Part shown: positions 34,590 to 43,646 of the stretch, piece by piece
How the letters are laid out: each line of letters begins with the position of its first letter
Position numbering within the stretch: position 1 is the stretch's first letter
Program-made: the position numbers and the translations under genes
The notes under the pieces: model-generated
The model's input: the letters and a program-made list of their open reading frames with translations, nothing else
What the model was told of the DNA's origin: nothing
The model's database searches: none
Origin: Pseudodesulfovibrio sp. S3
GTDB lineage: Bacteria; Desulfobacterota; Desulfovibrionia; Desulfovibrionales; Desulfovibrionaceae
Direction of reading: 5' to 3'
Length of the DNA: 64,000 nt
Assembly (NCBI RefSeq): GCF_004025585.1
Contig: NZ_QTZO01000007.1
Span: 108,509 to 172,508, forward strand

Positions 34590-36860
34590 TTACAGTTCGC
34601 ACTCGGCCTTGGGGAAGGATATTTCAAAACAGGCGCCTTCCGATTCCCAGGACTGTGCCTTGATGTCCCCGCCGTAGTCGGTGACGATGCCGTATGAGAT
34701 GGATAAGCCCAGCCCGGTCCCCTTGCCCACGTTCTTGGTGGTGAAGAAGGGCTCGAACAGACGCTCCCGAATGGACGGGGGGATGCCCGCGCCGGTGTCG
34801 CATATCCTGAATACGACCATGCCCTTGCTGCTGAAGGATGTGATCTTGATGCGTTTGTCGGCATCGAGCTTGTGTTTGCTCCACTTTTCTTCAATGGCGT
34901 CCCGGGCGTTGAGCAGGAGATTGATGACCACCTGCTCCAGCCGGTTGGAGTCGGCCATGATCAGCGGGAGTCCCTCTTCCAGTTCCCATATCATTTCGAT
35001 GTTGTGCACTATGAGCTGCTGGCTGAAGAATTCGAAGCCGCGCGCCAACACCTCGTTGATCTGTACGGGCATGGTCTTGAGGTCTGATTTTCGTCCGAAT
35101 TCGCGCATGTGTTCGATGATCTTGCTGGCCCGGTCCACGTGGGTGGAGATGCCTTCCGCCATTTCCGCCATGATCTCCGGGTCCAGCGGCGCATTGGTTT
35201 CCACTTTGCGCGAGAGCAGGTTGGAGATGGCCTTGAGGATGGTCAGGGGCTGATTGAGCTCGTGGGCAACACCGGTGCTCATTTCGCCCAGGGTAGTCAT
35301 CTTGCTGGCCTGAATGAGTTGCCGCTCGGCCTCGATCTTCCTGGACACGTCGGTGCAGGTGACAATGAGGGTGTCCCTATCCTCGAACCGGGCCGGGGAG
35401 ATGCGCAGGAAAACGAAAATGGGCCTGCCGGATTTGGTCACGTGCGTGCACAGCTCGATTTCGGGTCTGGTGCGGACGGCTTCCTCCCAGTCGAGGGCCT
35501 CTTCTTCGCGGAAAAACTGCATGAACGACCGGCCGCGCAGTTCCAGGTGGTGCCAACCATAGATGTCGTGGGACGACTCGTTGGAGTTGAGTATTTCCAG
35601 GGTATCCCGGTCCAGCACGAAGACCGCGTTCGGGATGGAATCGAAAATGGCGTGATACCGGTGTTCGGAGGCGGCGAGCTGGTTTACAAGCTCCTTGCGG
35701 CGGGTGATGTCGATCATCATCTCCATGGCCGCCACCACCCGGCCGTCCTTGTTCTTGACGGGTGAGGTGTACACTATCCAGTGGATGGGCATGCCTTCCT
35801 TGGACAGGCCGGATTCCTCGGACATGTGGGACAGTCCGTCCTTGAAGGTGCGGTCCACAGGACAGACCTCGCATTTTTCGATTCTCCCCTTGTTCACCTG
35901 CCAGCACCGTTTTCCCATGGGCAATCCGAAGTGGCGTTCATAGGCCGAATTGTGGCGGATGACCCGGTAATCGGTGTCCACCACGCTGACCAGGCACGGG
36001 ACGTTTTCGAACAGGTTGCGGAATTCCTCGCGCTGTTCCATGAGTTCGTGGTGCTTTTCGTGAACACGCTGGCCCATCATGTTGAAGGCCTGGCCCAGGG
36101 TGCCGATTTCGTCCACCTGCTCGATCCTGATGTCCGAAAAGGTCCGTCCTGCACTGATTCCCTCGGTGGCGGAAATGAGACGTTTGATGGGCCGGAAGAT
36201 GAATTTGTAGGTAAAGGCGAACAGGGCCAGGAACGTGGCCGCGAAGACCACTATGGAGATGCCCATGTTGGCCCGCTCGAACAGCATGATCATGGAATTT
36301 TTGGCATCCATGTTCACGGTCACGTCCAGCAGGCCGAGGACCTGTTCGTCCTCCTTGTGCACATGGCAGGGACCGGGAGAACATCCTTCGGTGTTGGCGA
36401 TGGGAGTCATGATGGCCATGAGCTGACGCTTGCCGGACTCGACCATCCGGGTCCGTTTGGACAGGGGCATGGTGGGCGGCGGCGGGTCGTATTGGTGGCA
36501 GTTCCAGCAGGAGGGCGATTCAAGCCCGATAACGGTTCCGATCTCCTCGGGAATGTTGGAAAAGACGATGCGTCCCTGTTTGTTGTAGACGCGGATGGAT
36601 TCGATTTCTTCCTGCTTGCTGATGTTGTTGATGTTCTCTTTGATGTCCTCTTCGTTGTCGAGCATCATGGCATAGTGCAGGGCGAGCATGATGGTGTCGG
36701 AGATCATTTCGATGTCCGACATGACGTTGGAGAGGACGTTGCGCTTGAAGTAATAGACGTTGAACCCGCTCCACAGGAAGATGCAGAACAGGAGCGTGAC
36801 TCCGCCGGACAGGATCATCTTGGCGATCAGGCTTTCGCGGAATCTCTTGAACATGCTCAC
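34590..36860 (-). CDS. Sensor histidine kinase with haem-c motifs in its periplasmic domain
   Basis: A 756-residue kinase: TM1 (about 14-35), periplasmic domain (about 40-198), TM2 (about 199-220), HAMP (about 222-275), PAS (about 285-405), PAS (about 410-530), HisKA with GVAHELNQPL and HATPase_c (N box NLLLNARDAIEE, GKGTGLGLS). The periplasmic domain holds CWNCH (118-122) and CSPGPCH (160-166), one CxxCH and one CxxxxCH site, which suggests covalently bound haem. The first PAS has a CEVCPVDRTF motif shared with the hybrid kinase at 37443. It lies between rrf2 and haoCA, so it probably senses redox state or a haem ligand such as NO and tunes one of these systems (inference). Confidence 0.88.
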   Translation of the reverse strand: MSMFKRFRESLIAKMILSGGVTLLFCIFLWSGFNVYYFKRNVLSNVMSDIEMISDTIMLALHYAMMLDNEEDIKENINNISKQEEIESIRVYNKQGRIVFSNIPEEIGTVIGLESPSCWNCHQYDPPPPTMPLSKRTRMVESGKRQLMAIMTPIANTEGCSPGPCHVHKEDEQVLGLLDVTVNMDAKNSMIMLFERANMGISIVVFAATFLALFAFTYKFIFRPIKRLISATEGISAGRTFSDIRIEQVDEIGTLGQAFNMMGQRVHEKHHELMEQREEFRNLFENVPCLVSVVDTDYRVIRHNSAYERHFGLPMGKRCWQVNKGRIEKCEVCPVDRTFKDGLSHMSEESGLSKEGMPIHWIVYTSPVKNKDGRVVAAMEMMIDITRRKELVNQLAASEHRYHAIFDSIPNAVFVLDRDTLEILNSNESSHDIYGWHHLELRGRSFMQFFREEEALDWEEAVRTRPEIELCTHVTKSGRPIFVFLRISPARFEDRDTLIVTCTDVSRKIEAERQLIQASKMTTLGEMSTGVAHELNQPLTILKAISNLLSRKVETNAPLDPEIMAEMAEGISTHVDRASKIIEHMREFGRKSDLKTMPVQINEVLARGFEFFSQQLIVHNIEMIWELEEGLPLIMADSNRLEQVVINLLLNARDAIEEKWSKHKLDADKRIKITSFSSKGMVVFRICDTGAGIPPSIRERLFEPFFTTKNVGKGTGLGLSISYGIVTDYGGDIKAQSWESEGACFEISFPKAECEL

Positions 36861-36896
36861 TCCTTTGGCCCGTGGGGCATGGATTGCGGCCGGATG

Positions 36897-37337
36897 CTAC
36901 TCTTGGAGCGGCGGGTTCTGCGGACACAGGAACGCGTCCTTCATCAGGTCGGCCAGGGAATAGGAATCGAGCATCTTGTACATGGCCATGCTGGCGTCGT
37001 CCCAGATGGAGCGCTTCAGGCAGACCGCTGCCCTCGGACAGGTGGACACGTCGCCCTCGCAGCCCAGCACCTGTTCTTCGCCGTCAAGAATGCGGGCCAC
37101 CTCGCCGATGGAAATGTCCTCGGGGCGTTTGACCAGGACGTTGCCGCCGTTGGGGCCGCGCTTGCCGGTCACATACCCTTCCTGCTTGAGCATCTTGATG
37201 AGTTTTTCCAGGTATTTGATGGATAACCCCTCGCGCTCGGCAGTGTCCTTGCTCGGGACAGGGGTGCCGTCCTTGGAGTGGAGGGCGATGTCCAGGAGCA
37301 ACCGGGTGCCGTATCTGCTGCGTGTGGTCAGTTTCAT
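36897..37337 (-). CDS. rrf2: Rrf2-family Fe-S transcriptional regulator
   Basis: A 146-residue regulator with an N-terminal winged helix (about 1-65; RYGTRLLLDIALH, YLEKLIKMLKQEGYV, GPNGGNVL) and a Cys triplet CEGDVSTCPRAAVC (about 92-105), which fits the Fe-S site of IscR/NsrR-type members. The family is named for the gene of the hmc cluster in Desulfovibrio vulgaris. It is encoded near hmcABCDEF with an Rrf1-like receiver nearby, so control of hmc is the expected role. It lies 36 bases upstream of the haem-sensor kinase gene in the same direction. Confidence 0.93.
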   Translation of the reverse strand: MKLTTRSRYGTRLLLDIALHSKDGTPVPSKDTAEREGLSIKYLEKLIKMLKQEGYVTGKRGPNGGNVLVKRPEDISIGEVARILDGEEQVLGCEGDVSTCPRAAVCLKRSIWDDASMAMYKMLDSYSLADLMKDAFLCPQNPPLQE

Positions 37338-37442
37338 AAATGCCTGTCCCTGGTGGCGTAGATGGTGAGTGAATTCATTGCGCCATCCAGCATATGGAAA
37401 AGATACGGGAAGATCAATCGGGCCATTCGGCTCGGTGGCAAA

Positions 37443-39353
37443 CTACCGTCCGGCCTTTTCCGGCAGGGTTATGGTGAAGGTCGACCCCTGGTTCAGGGAG
37501 GAGGCTACCGTTATGGAGCCGCCGTGCTGTTCTATGGTCTGATTGGAGATGAACAGTCCGATGCCCGTGCCTTTTTTGCCCTTGGACGAGAAGAAGAGGG
37601 TGAAGATCTTTTCCTTGGTCTCCTGGTCCATGCCCATGCCGTTGTCGGTGATGGTGATGACCAGATCGGTTCCTTGGCGCTCGGCGGCCAGCTCCACCCG
37701 GCCGCCCTTGATGCGTTCGGAGGCGTCCACCCCGTTTTCCAGAAAGTTGATCAGCGCTGCGGACATGGCCGCAGTGTCGGCCTGCAACTCTCCGAGATCG
37801 TCGGGCACGTTGCAGACGAATTCCACACAGGCCGCGTCAGCCTTGGCCGCAGCTATTGCCGCAGTGTCCCTGAGGAACTGGGAGGCATCCACGGTTTCGG
37901 CCTCCAGCTCCCGCGACTTGGCGTAATACAGGATGTCCAGGACCATTTTCTTGACCCGGCCGATCATGGTCTTCAGCGTCCTGGTGGCGTCTTCCACGCG
38001 TTTTCCGTCACCCTTGTTCAGGCCGGATTCGAGCCGATAGATGCCGCCGTCCAGGGAGGTGAGCATGCCCTTGACCCCGTGGGACATGGAACCGAGCATG
38101 ATGCCCAGAGAGGTCAGGTGATCCTGCAAACGGCGGATTTCGGTGATGTCCGTGGACATCTCCATGGCCTGGACGATCTTGCCCGAGGCGTCGTGGATGG
38201 GCGCACTCTGCACGAGCATGTTCTTCTGCTCGCCGTTCAACGTGGTGACCACGGTCTCGCGCTGTCGGGACAGGCCGTCCTTGAAGGTCTTTTCGACAAG
38301 ACAGTCGCTGCATTGCTCATGGCGGTGCTTGTAGTAGGCAAAGCAGGGCTTGCCTGCGGCCTCGCCGAAGTCCTCGACGAACTTCTTGTTGGCCTCGGCA
38401 ATGGTAAGATCGGGGTTCTGGACGGTGATGTAGCAGGGTGCCTCGTCGAAAAGCCGTTGATATTTGTATTGGGTGGTCAACAGTTCGTCCTGAAGACGTT
38501 TGAGCTCGCTCATGTCCACGGAGATGTCCAGGACCAGTTCGATGTCCCCGTTGTTGCCGGGGATGGGCGCGGTAAAGACCGTGACGGCAATCTCCTCGCC
38601 GTCCTTTCCGAGGAAATTTTCCTTGCTGCGCTGTCCGTGTCCTGTCTCGAAGGTCCGTTGCACCGGGCAGGCGTTGCCCGGAGAGTTGCGGTCGGAGTAG
38701 ATGTCGAAACTGTTGGAGCCGACCTGATTGCCCAGCCGTTCCTCGAACAGGGTGTTGTGGGCCACGATTTCGAGATAGCGGTTGTGGATGGAGACCAGAC
38801 AGGGCAGTTCGTTGAACAGGCCGTCGCCGGTCTCCACGTCCTGAGCCGCGTCCGAGAGTGCGGCCGAGAGGCCCTGGACCACTGCGGAGGCCGCTTTCTG
38901 TCGTTCCAGTTCCACGATGCGCTGGGTCTTTTCCTCGACCAGGGCTTCCAGGTTTTCGGTGTAGTTGCGCAACTGGCGCTTCATGGTGAAGCGGTCTCGC
39001 GCCCGTTCCAGGGCTACTTCCAGCACATCGTTGTTGATGGGTTTGGTGATGAAGTCCGAGGCGTCGAATTTCAGGGATTCAATGGCCAGGTCAAGGTCGC
39101 CGTGACCGGTGATCATGACCACTTCGGTGTCCGGGGACTTTTCCTTGATGGCCTTGAGCAGTTCGATGCCGTCCATGACGGGCATCTTGATGTCGGTGAA
39201 GACGATGTCGGGCTTGAAACGGTCGAAAAGCTCCATGGCGATCTTGCCGTTGGCAGCCGTTTCGACTTCGTAGCCGAGGTCCACGAGAGAGAGGCCTAGG
39301 AAGCGGCGGACACCTGCCTCGTCATCGACGAGCATCAATTTCCTGAAATTCAT
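37443..39353 (-). CDS. Receiver-PAS-PAS histidine kinase (soluble hybrid)
   Basis: A 636-residue cytoplasmic protein: receiver (about 1-125; VDDEAGVR, phospho-Asp in IVFTDIKMPVMDG, KPI), coiled coil (125-160), PAS (about 165-290) with CPVQRTF, PAS (about 295-410) with CFAYYKHRHEQCSDCLVEKTF, then a HisKA-like helix (SMSHGVKGMLTSL) and HATPase_c (NGMGMD, KGTGIGLF). There are no TM segments. The Cys motif in the PAS domains (C-x2-C-V-x2-TF) recurs in the haem-sensor kinase, so both may sense redox by thiols or a metal. It is a strong candidate kinase for the two free Rrf1-like receivers upstream. Confidence 0.88.
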   Translation of the reverse strand: MNFRKLMLVDDEAGVRRFLGLSLVDLGYEVETAANGKIAMELFDRFKPDIVFTDIKMPVMDGIELLKAIKEKSPDTEVVMITGHGDLDLAIESLKFDASDFITKPINNDVLEVALERARDRFTMKRQLRNYTENLEALVEEKTQRIVELERQKAASAVVQGLSAALSDAAQDVETGDGLFNELPCLVSIHNRYLEIVAHNTLFEERLGNQVGSNSFDIYSDRNSPGNACPVQRTFETGHGQRSKENFLGKDGEEIAVTVFTAPIPGNNGDIELVLDISVDMSELKRLQDELLTTQYKYQRLFDEAPCYITVQNPDLTIAEANKKFVEDFGEAAGKPCFAYYKHRHEQCSDCLVEKTFKDGLSRQRETVVTTLNGEQKNMLVQSAPIHDASGKIVQAMEMSTDITEIRRLQDHLTSLGIMLGSMSHGVKGMLTSLDGGIYRLESGLNKGDGKRVEDATRTLKTMIGRVKKMVLDILYYAKSRELEAETVDASQFLRDTAAIAAAKADAACVEFVCNVPDDLGELQADTAAMSAALINFLENGVDASERIKGGRVELAAERQGTDLVITITDNGMGMDQETKEKIFTLFFSSKGKKGTGIGLFISNQTIEQHGGSITVASSLNQGSTFTITLPEKAGR

Positions 39354-39442
39354 CTTACCCTCCGGGAAAGCCCTGTTTGCCGATCTTCCCTGCCCTGCGC
39401 ATGGGGCAAGCGAGTTTCCCAGTCCCTTGTTTGCCGGTCCGG

Positions 39443-39799
39443 CTAATCGCCCAGAGCCTCGCGCACTATCTGGATCACATCCGCCGGATCAAAGGGCTTC
39501 TTGATGGTTGCCACGGCCCGTCGGATGGCCAGATGAATTCCCGACAGCCCGCTGATGACGATCACCGGGATGTCCGAAAATTCCTCCTCATTGGTCAGCC
39601 GACGGTAGAATCTGGGCCCCCACTCGTGGGGCATTTCAATATCCAGCGTAATGAGGTCCGGCTTTTGAGCCATGGCCACCTCATAGGCGGATATCCCGTC
39701 GGAGGCGCGGCAGGTGTCGTATCCGTGATCTTCGAATACGCTGATGAGGTAATCGACGATGTCAGGGTCGTCGTCCACCACCATGATTTTCTTTGGCAT
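39443..39799 (-). CDS. Single-domain response regulator (Rrf1-like), copy 1
   Basis: A 118-residue CheY-like receiver with no output domain: acidic pocket VDDDPD, phospho-Asp in LITLDIEMPHEWGPRFY, Thr/Ser switch (VISGLS) and KKPFDP lysine. It is paralogous to the receiver at 39944-40297; both have the unusual EMP-x-EWGPRFYR segment. The ATG at 39799 (MPKKIMVV) is chosen because the receiver fold starts there. It lies between the other receiver and the hybrid kinase, so it may relay phosphate. Confidence 0.85.
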   Translation of the reverse strand: MPKKIMVVDDDPDIVDYLISVFEDHGYDTCRASDGISAYEVAMAQKPDLITLDIEMPHEWGPRFYRRLTNEEEFSDIPVIVISGLSGIHLAIRRAVATIKKPFDPADVIQIVREALGD

Positions 39800-39886
39800 G
39801 TGCTCTACCTGTGTTCGAGTGGCGGGTATGTCCCGCAATGCCAGCAACGTATACTCAACCTGCACGCGAGTTCAAGTCGGAAGATG

Positions 39887-39918
39887 CGGCCTGCGGATCG
39901 GTTCCGATCCGCAGGCCG
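39887..39918 (-). terminator. Perfect hairpin between the two receiver genes
   Basis: CGGCCTGCGGATCGG, a 2-base centre, and its complement form a 15-bp stem. It lies 26 bases after the stop of the upstream receiver gene (39944). There is no clear T run, so it may be an attenuator. Confidence 0.6.
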
Positions 39919-39943
39919 GTAAATCCCCCCCCCACTGCTCAGA

Positions 39944-40297
39944 CTAGCCGATAGCGTCCTTGACGATTTTCAGCAGCTGGGCAGGCTCAAAAGGCTTGGT
40001 GAGGCTTGCGATTGCCTTGGGAATAGCGTACTTGATCGCGTTGAGGCCGCTGATGACCACAACGGGAGTGCGCTTGAGCTCTTCATCCTGGCTGATTTTG
40101 CGGTAGAACCTCGGACCCCATTCGTTGGGCATTTCCAGGTCCAGGGTGATGAGATCGGGCTTTTCCGCCTTGGCGATCTCCACGGCCTCGGAGCCGTCGG
40201 TGGCAGTCACGGTTTCATAGCCGTTGTCGCCGAGCAGCTCGGACAAGTAAGAACGGATTTCCTTGTCATCATCGACAATGAGAATCTTCTTGGACAT
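39944..40297 (-). CDS. rrf1: Single-domain response regulator (Rrf1-like), copy 2
   Basis: A 117-residue CheY-like receiver: VDDDKE, phospho-Asp in LITLDLEMPNEWGPRFY, VISGLN switch and TKPFEP lysine. Its position just downstream of the hmc operon matches rrf1 of Desulfovibrio vulgaris, although here uspA intervenes. The ATG at 40297 has an AGGAGG site seven bases upstream. A 19-bp inverted repeat lies 21 bases upstream (40319-40337). Confidence 0.85.
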   Translation of the reverse strand: MSKKILIVDDDKEIRSYLSELLGDNGYETVTATDGSEAVEIAKAEKPDLITLDLEMPNEWGPRFYRKISQDEELKRTPVVVISGLNAIKYAIPKAIASLTKPFEPAQLLKIVKDAIG

Positions 40298-40318
40298 AAC
40301 ATACCTCCTGGTACGCAT

Positions 40319-40337
40319 GAATCAATTGAATTGATTC
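40319..40337. promoter_or_regulatory. 19-bp inverted repeat upstream of rrf1-like gene
   Basis: GAATCAATTGAATTGATTC: two perfect 9-base arms around a central G, just upstream of the ribosome site of the receiver gene. It is probably an operator or an mRNA hairpin. Confidence 0.45.
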
Positions 40338-40343
40338 TTGATT

Positions 40344-40415
40344 TGCCGCAGTCGCTCCCGCCAAGGCCGACTGCGGCATTAATATTTTATCCGCGCCCGG
40401 CTGATGCCGGGCGCG
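40344..40415 (-). terminator. Two consecutive hairpins after uspA
   Basis: CGCGCCCGGC-TGAT-GCCGGGCGCG (10-bp stem, 40392-40415) lies 12 bases after the uspA stop. A second stem of TGCCGCAGTCG with its complement (40344-40378) follows. Together they should end or attenuate the hmc-uspA transcript before the receiver genes. Confidence 0.65.
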
Positions 40416-40426
40416 TTGTTCACGCG

Positions 40427-41320
40427 TTAGACCTTGTCAGGCTTGCTGACGCTGACCACCGGGCAACCGGCGCGCAGGATGACCTGCTCCATGGTGGAGC
40501 CGATGCGGGCCAGTTCCGGGTCCAGTTCGCGGTTGTGGTGCGCCATGACGATGAGGTCGGCGCTCCGCTCGCGGGCCATTTTGACGATTTCCACATAGGG
40601 CACGCCTTCCCACACCTCGACATCGAAGTTCTTGAAGTCGCCCATCTGCGACACGTAGGTGGCGCGGATGCGCTCACGGGCCGCGATGAGTTCGTCTTCG
40701 ATGGCGTTCTGGTCAAGCACCTTGCCGCTGATATCCAGGGCGTGGAACAGCGTCAGATCGCAATCCAGTTCCTTGGCCGAGGCCAGGGCATACTTGAATG
40801 CGCTCTCTGCCTGTTTGGAGAAGTCCGTGGCAAAGAGGATGCTGCCGAAGCCGCCCCAGTAGGAAGCGGTTTCGCGGTGCACGGTCATGACCGGACACCG
40901 GGCGGCCTTGGCCACGCGTTGCAGGGTGGAACCGGGGTAGCCCTTGCGGTATGCGGACGAGTCGCCGGAGCTGGCACCCATGACGATCAGGTCCACGTCC
41001 TCGGCGCGGGCAGCGCGAAGGATCTCGCGGTGCGGCACGCCGGTGGTGGTGATGATCTTGGAGAACTCCACGGATTCGATCTGCTTCTGGAAGGTGGATT
41101 TCAGCTCCTCCTCAACCCAGGCGCGGTATTCGTCGTCAACCTCGATTTCTTCGCCGGTGCGGACGTCATTGACCACCTGGGAAAACGCCTTGGTGGGGAC
41201 GCCCATGACATTGAACACCACGACCTCGGCTCCATAGCGCTTGGCCATGTCGAATGCGACACGGGCGGCACCGAAGGTGGACGGAGCTCCGCTGGTGGCC
41301 AACAGAATCTTTTTGAACAT
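40427..41320 (-). CDS. Tandem universal stress protein (two UspA domains)
   Basis: A 297-residue cytoplasmic protein with two UspA folds (about 1-150 and 155-297). Both have ATP-binding-type motifs: VMGASSGDSSAYRKGYPGST in the first and VMAHHNRELDPELARIGST in the second (G-x9-GST pattern). It follows hmcF by about 19 bases and so is probably co-transcribed with the hmc operon, which would tie stress signalling to the redox complex. Confidence 0.88.
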   Translation of the reverse strand: MFKKILLATSGAPSTFGAARVAFDMAKRYGAEVVVFNVMGVPTKAFSQVVNDVRTGEEIEVDDEYRAWVEEELKSTFQKQIESVEFSKIITTTGVPHREILRAARAEDVDLIVMGASSGDSSAYRKGYPGSTLQRVAKAARCPVMTVHRETASYWGGFGSILFATDFSKQAESAFKYALASAKELDCDLTLFHALDISGKVLDQNAIEDELIAARERIRATYVSQMGDFKNFDVEVWEGVPYVEIVKMARERSADLIVMAHHNRELDPELARIGSTMEQVILRAGCPVVSVSKPDKV

Positions 41321-41339
41321 ATTTCACCTCGTCCTTTGG

Positions 41340-42731
41340 TTACTCGTCCTTGGGCAGAAGATGCTCGGGAACATCCAGCATCTTGATCACCAGCGGTTTG
41401 AGGAAGGACCAGCGGATGCCGATTTCATACTCTTCCTCCAGGTCGCGGATGGCGTCCCAGCAGTTGTGGCAGGGCGCGATGACGAGCTTGCAGCCCGTAT
41501 CGATGATCTGCTCCATCTTCTTGCGCAGGGCCATGTTGCGCTGGGGGCGGTATATGCCGATACCGTTGAAACCGCCGCCACCGCCGCAGCAGTAGTTGTG
41601 CTCCTTGGCCGGGGCCATTTCCACGAAGTAGCCCGGTTCCACGATGTAGCTGAGGATCTCGCGGGTGACGTCTTTCAACCCCTGGTTGCGCACGTAGTTG
41701 CAGGAATCCTGCAAGGTGACAGGTTCCTTGATGCGCTTGGTCGGATCGATCTTGAGCTTGCCTGTGCGCAGTGCCTCGGCCAGCCATTCCACATAGTGGA
41801 TGTAGGGCACGGGGGGCTGTCCGTCGGGACGACCGGTCCAGTAGGGGCCTTCGATGACCGTGGCACGGTGGGCATGGCCGCACTCGGTGCCGATGGCCCG
41901 TTTGGGCCGCAGCCGCTCGATGGCGTCGTAGACGTTCTGGACGTTGTCCTTGCAGCATTCCCAGTCACCGGCAAACATGGACAGGGAGGTCTGTTCCCAT
42001 CCCTCGGAGGGGACGGTCCAGTTTTCTCCGGCCACGTGGAAGAGGATGGCTGCTTCGGCCACGTCTTCCGGGTAGTGCTTGGGCTCGCGGGCGTTGCAGG
42101 TGTACATGATATCCGCATCTTCCTTGTCGATGGGGATTTCAAGACCCGGCCATTCTTCTTCGGTCTCCTCGGCCATCCATTCGCAGGTATCGACCCAGTC
42201 TTCGGTGGTCACGTCCATCTGGGCGCGGTACACGCGGTGCATGCCGGAACCGATCTTGAGTTCCCACGGCACAAAGCCCTGGGAGTAGAGCAGACCGCGC
42301 AGGTAACCGAACATGACGCCCATGTCGATGCCGTGCGGGCAGTACATGCCGCAACGGTTGCAGCAGGTGCACTTGGACCAGGCGGTCTCCATGCACATCT
42401 GCATGAAGGCGTTGTCGACCTTGCCTTTTTTCTTGACGATCACCCCAAGGGTGGACTGGATCTTGTAGGACGGGACCTGTTCGGGGACGCGTCCGTTGAC
42501 CTGATAGAGAAAGCAGCTCTCGGCGCACAGGCCGCAGTGAGCACAGATCTCAAGCCAGGTCTTGGTTCTTGATTTCATGGTTTTCTGGATGGCGCCCCAA
42601 AGCTTGTCGGAGTCAACTTCCAGGTGGTTCATTTCTTCGTAGTATTGCTTGCCGCCCTTGTCCGACAGCGTCAGCTTGAGCTGTTCGTCGGTGTTGATGG
42701 GCGTCTTGTTGCAAAGTATTCCTTCAGGCAT
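41340..42731 (-). CDS. hmcF: Hmc complex Fe-S subunit HmcF
   Basis: A 463-residue cytoplasmic-side subunit related to heterodisulfide reductase HdrD. It has two [4Fe-4S] sets ([11 protein letters not shown] about 63-73, and [14 protein letters not shown] about 120-133) and C-terminal CCG-type motifs (CNARE..., [19 protein letters not shown]). The length matches HmcF of D. vulgaris (about 461). It is the last gene of hmcABCDEF and would hand electrons to or from a cytoplasmic acceptor. Confidence 0.93.
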   Translation of the reverse strand: MPEGILCNKTPINTDEQLKLTLSDKGGKQYYEEMNHLEVDSDKLWGAIQKTMKSRTKTWLEICAHCGLCAESCFLYQVNGRVPEQVPSYKIQSTLGVIVKKKGKVDNAFMQMCMETAWSKCTCCNRCGMYCPHGIDMGVMFGYLRGLLYSQGFVPWELKIGSGMHRVYRAQMDVTTEDWVDTCEWMAEETEEEWPGLEIPIDKEDADIMYTCNAREPKHYPEDVAEAAILFHVAGENWTVPSEGWEQTSLSMFAGDWECCKDNVQNVYDAIERLRPKRAIGTECGHAHRATVIEGPYWTGRPDGQPPVPYIHYVEWLAEALRTGKLKIDPTKRIKEPVTLQDSCNYVRNQGLKDVTREILSYIVEPGYFVEMAPAKEHNYCCGGGGGFNGIGIYRPQRNMALRKKMEQIIDTGCKLVIAPCHNCWDAIRDLEEEYEIGIRWSFLKPLVIKMLDVPEHLLPKDE

Positions 42732-42771
42732 TTTGCTTCTCCATTCTGAGTAGGCTGTATGAGACGCCTGG

Positions 42772-43449
42772 TTACCAGGCCATGTCCGAGCCCTTCATGC
42801 CACCGCGCTTGATGCCGTAGTCCATGCCCAGCTGCATGCGGGACATGAAGAACAGGACGGCGTGGCTGAGCTTGGTGAAGGGCAGGCACAGAAGCCAGAT
42901 TTCTCCGCTGATGATATGCGCCATCAGCCAGAAGTTGTAGTCACCCATCTCGTACCGTGCGATCAGACCGGTGATGAAGGGCATCACGGTGATGACGATC
43001 AGCAGGTAGTCGTAGAAGGTGGTGATGATGCGCACTTCCGGGAAGGCGATACGGCGAAGGACCATGAACAGTCCGCCCACCAGACAGGTCCAGGCGAGCA
43101 CGTCCGCCACCATGGTGGGCAGCGTGGGCAGGCTGAAGCCAAAGGCCTTGCTCAGCATCACGTTGTGGGCTTCCAGGAAGATCGGGGTGACAAGCAGCCC
43201 GATGTGGAAAGCGAAGAAGATGATGGTGAAACCGGGACGCACGCGCCACAGCCGGGCCTTGAACGGGATGATGAAGGCCAGGATGGACCGTAGTCCGCCC
43301 CGCATACCGTATTTCATGTTGGGGCGGTATGCCACCCGGTCGAGCTGCCAGTGTAGTCCTCGGACGTACATCACGGCGCGAACGAGCAGGCCGCCAAAGC
43401 TGACGAGAAACGTCACCCAGAGCATCGGCCCTGTCAGGAAATCGTACAT
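42772..43449 (-). CDS. hmcE: Hmc complex membrane subunit HmcE (NarI-like)
   Basis: A 225-residue integral membrane protein with about five helices and His residues within helices that fit b-type haem ligands, as in NarI-like subunits. The length matches HmcE (about 226). A GGAG site precedes the start. It follows hmcD and precedes hmcF in the conserved order. Confidence 0.9.
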   Translation of the reverse strand: MYDFLTGPMLWVTFLVSFGGLLVRAVMYVRGLHWQLDRVAYRPNMKYGMRGGLRSILAFIIPFKARLWRVRPGFTIIFFAFHIGLLVTPIFLEAHNVMLSKAFGFSLPTLPTMVADVLAWTCLVGGLFMVLRRIAFPEVRIITTFYDYLLIVITVMPFITGLIARYEMGDYNFWLMAHIISGEIWLLCLPFTKLSHAVLFFMSRMQLGMDYGIKRGGMKGSDMAW

Positions 43450-43503
43450 TTCCGCTTCTCCTTGATTGTCATATCGTTAATCGGAAAACGATGGCCCTGA
43501 AGG

Positions 43504-43635
43504 CTAGTCGTCCTTTTTGTTGCCGCCCATGAGGAACTGCCAGTAGAGGGTGACCCCTACGAGAATCCCGCCCATGATCAGGTACACGGTACCCTTGGTA
43601 AACGTGTAGTAGTCTTGGAGTGTGAAGAATTCCAT
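43504..43635 (-). CDS. hmcD: Hmc complex small subunit HmcD
   Basis: A 43-residue protein (starting MEFFTLQDYY, ending GGNKKDD) with one membrane helix (about 17-36). It lies exactly where the small HmcD (about 47 residues) is found, 12 bases after hmcC. A GGAGGC ribosome site precedes it. Confidence 0.85.
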   Translation of the reverse strand: MEFFTLQDYYTFTKGTVYLIMGGILVGVTLYWQFLMGGNKKDD

Positions 43636-43646
43636 CTGGGTGCCTC

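Noticed and set aside
37362..39299. Long plus-strand open frame opposite the hybrid kinase
   Set aside because: Mirror frame of a gene with clear receiver, PAS and kinase motifs.
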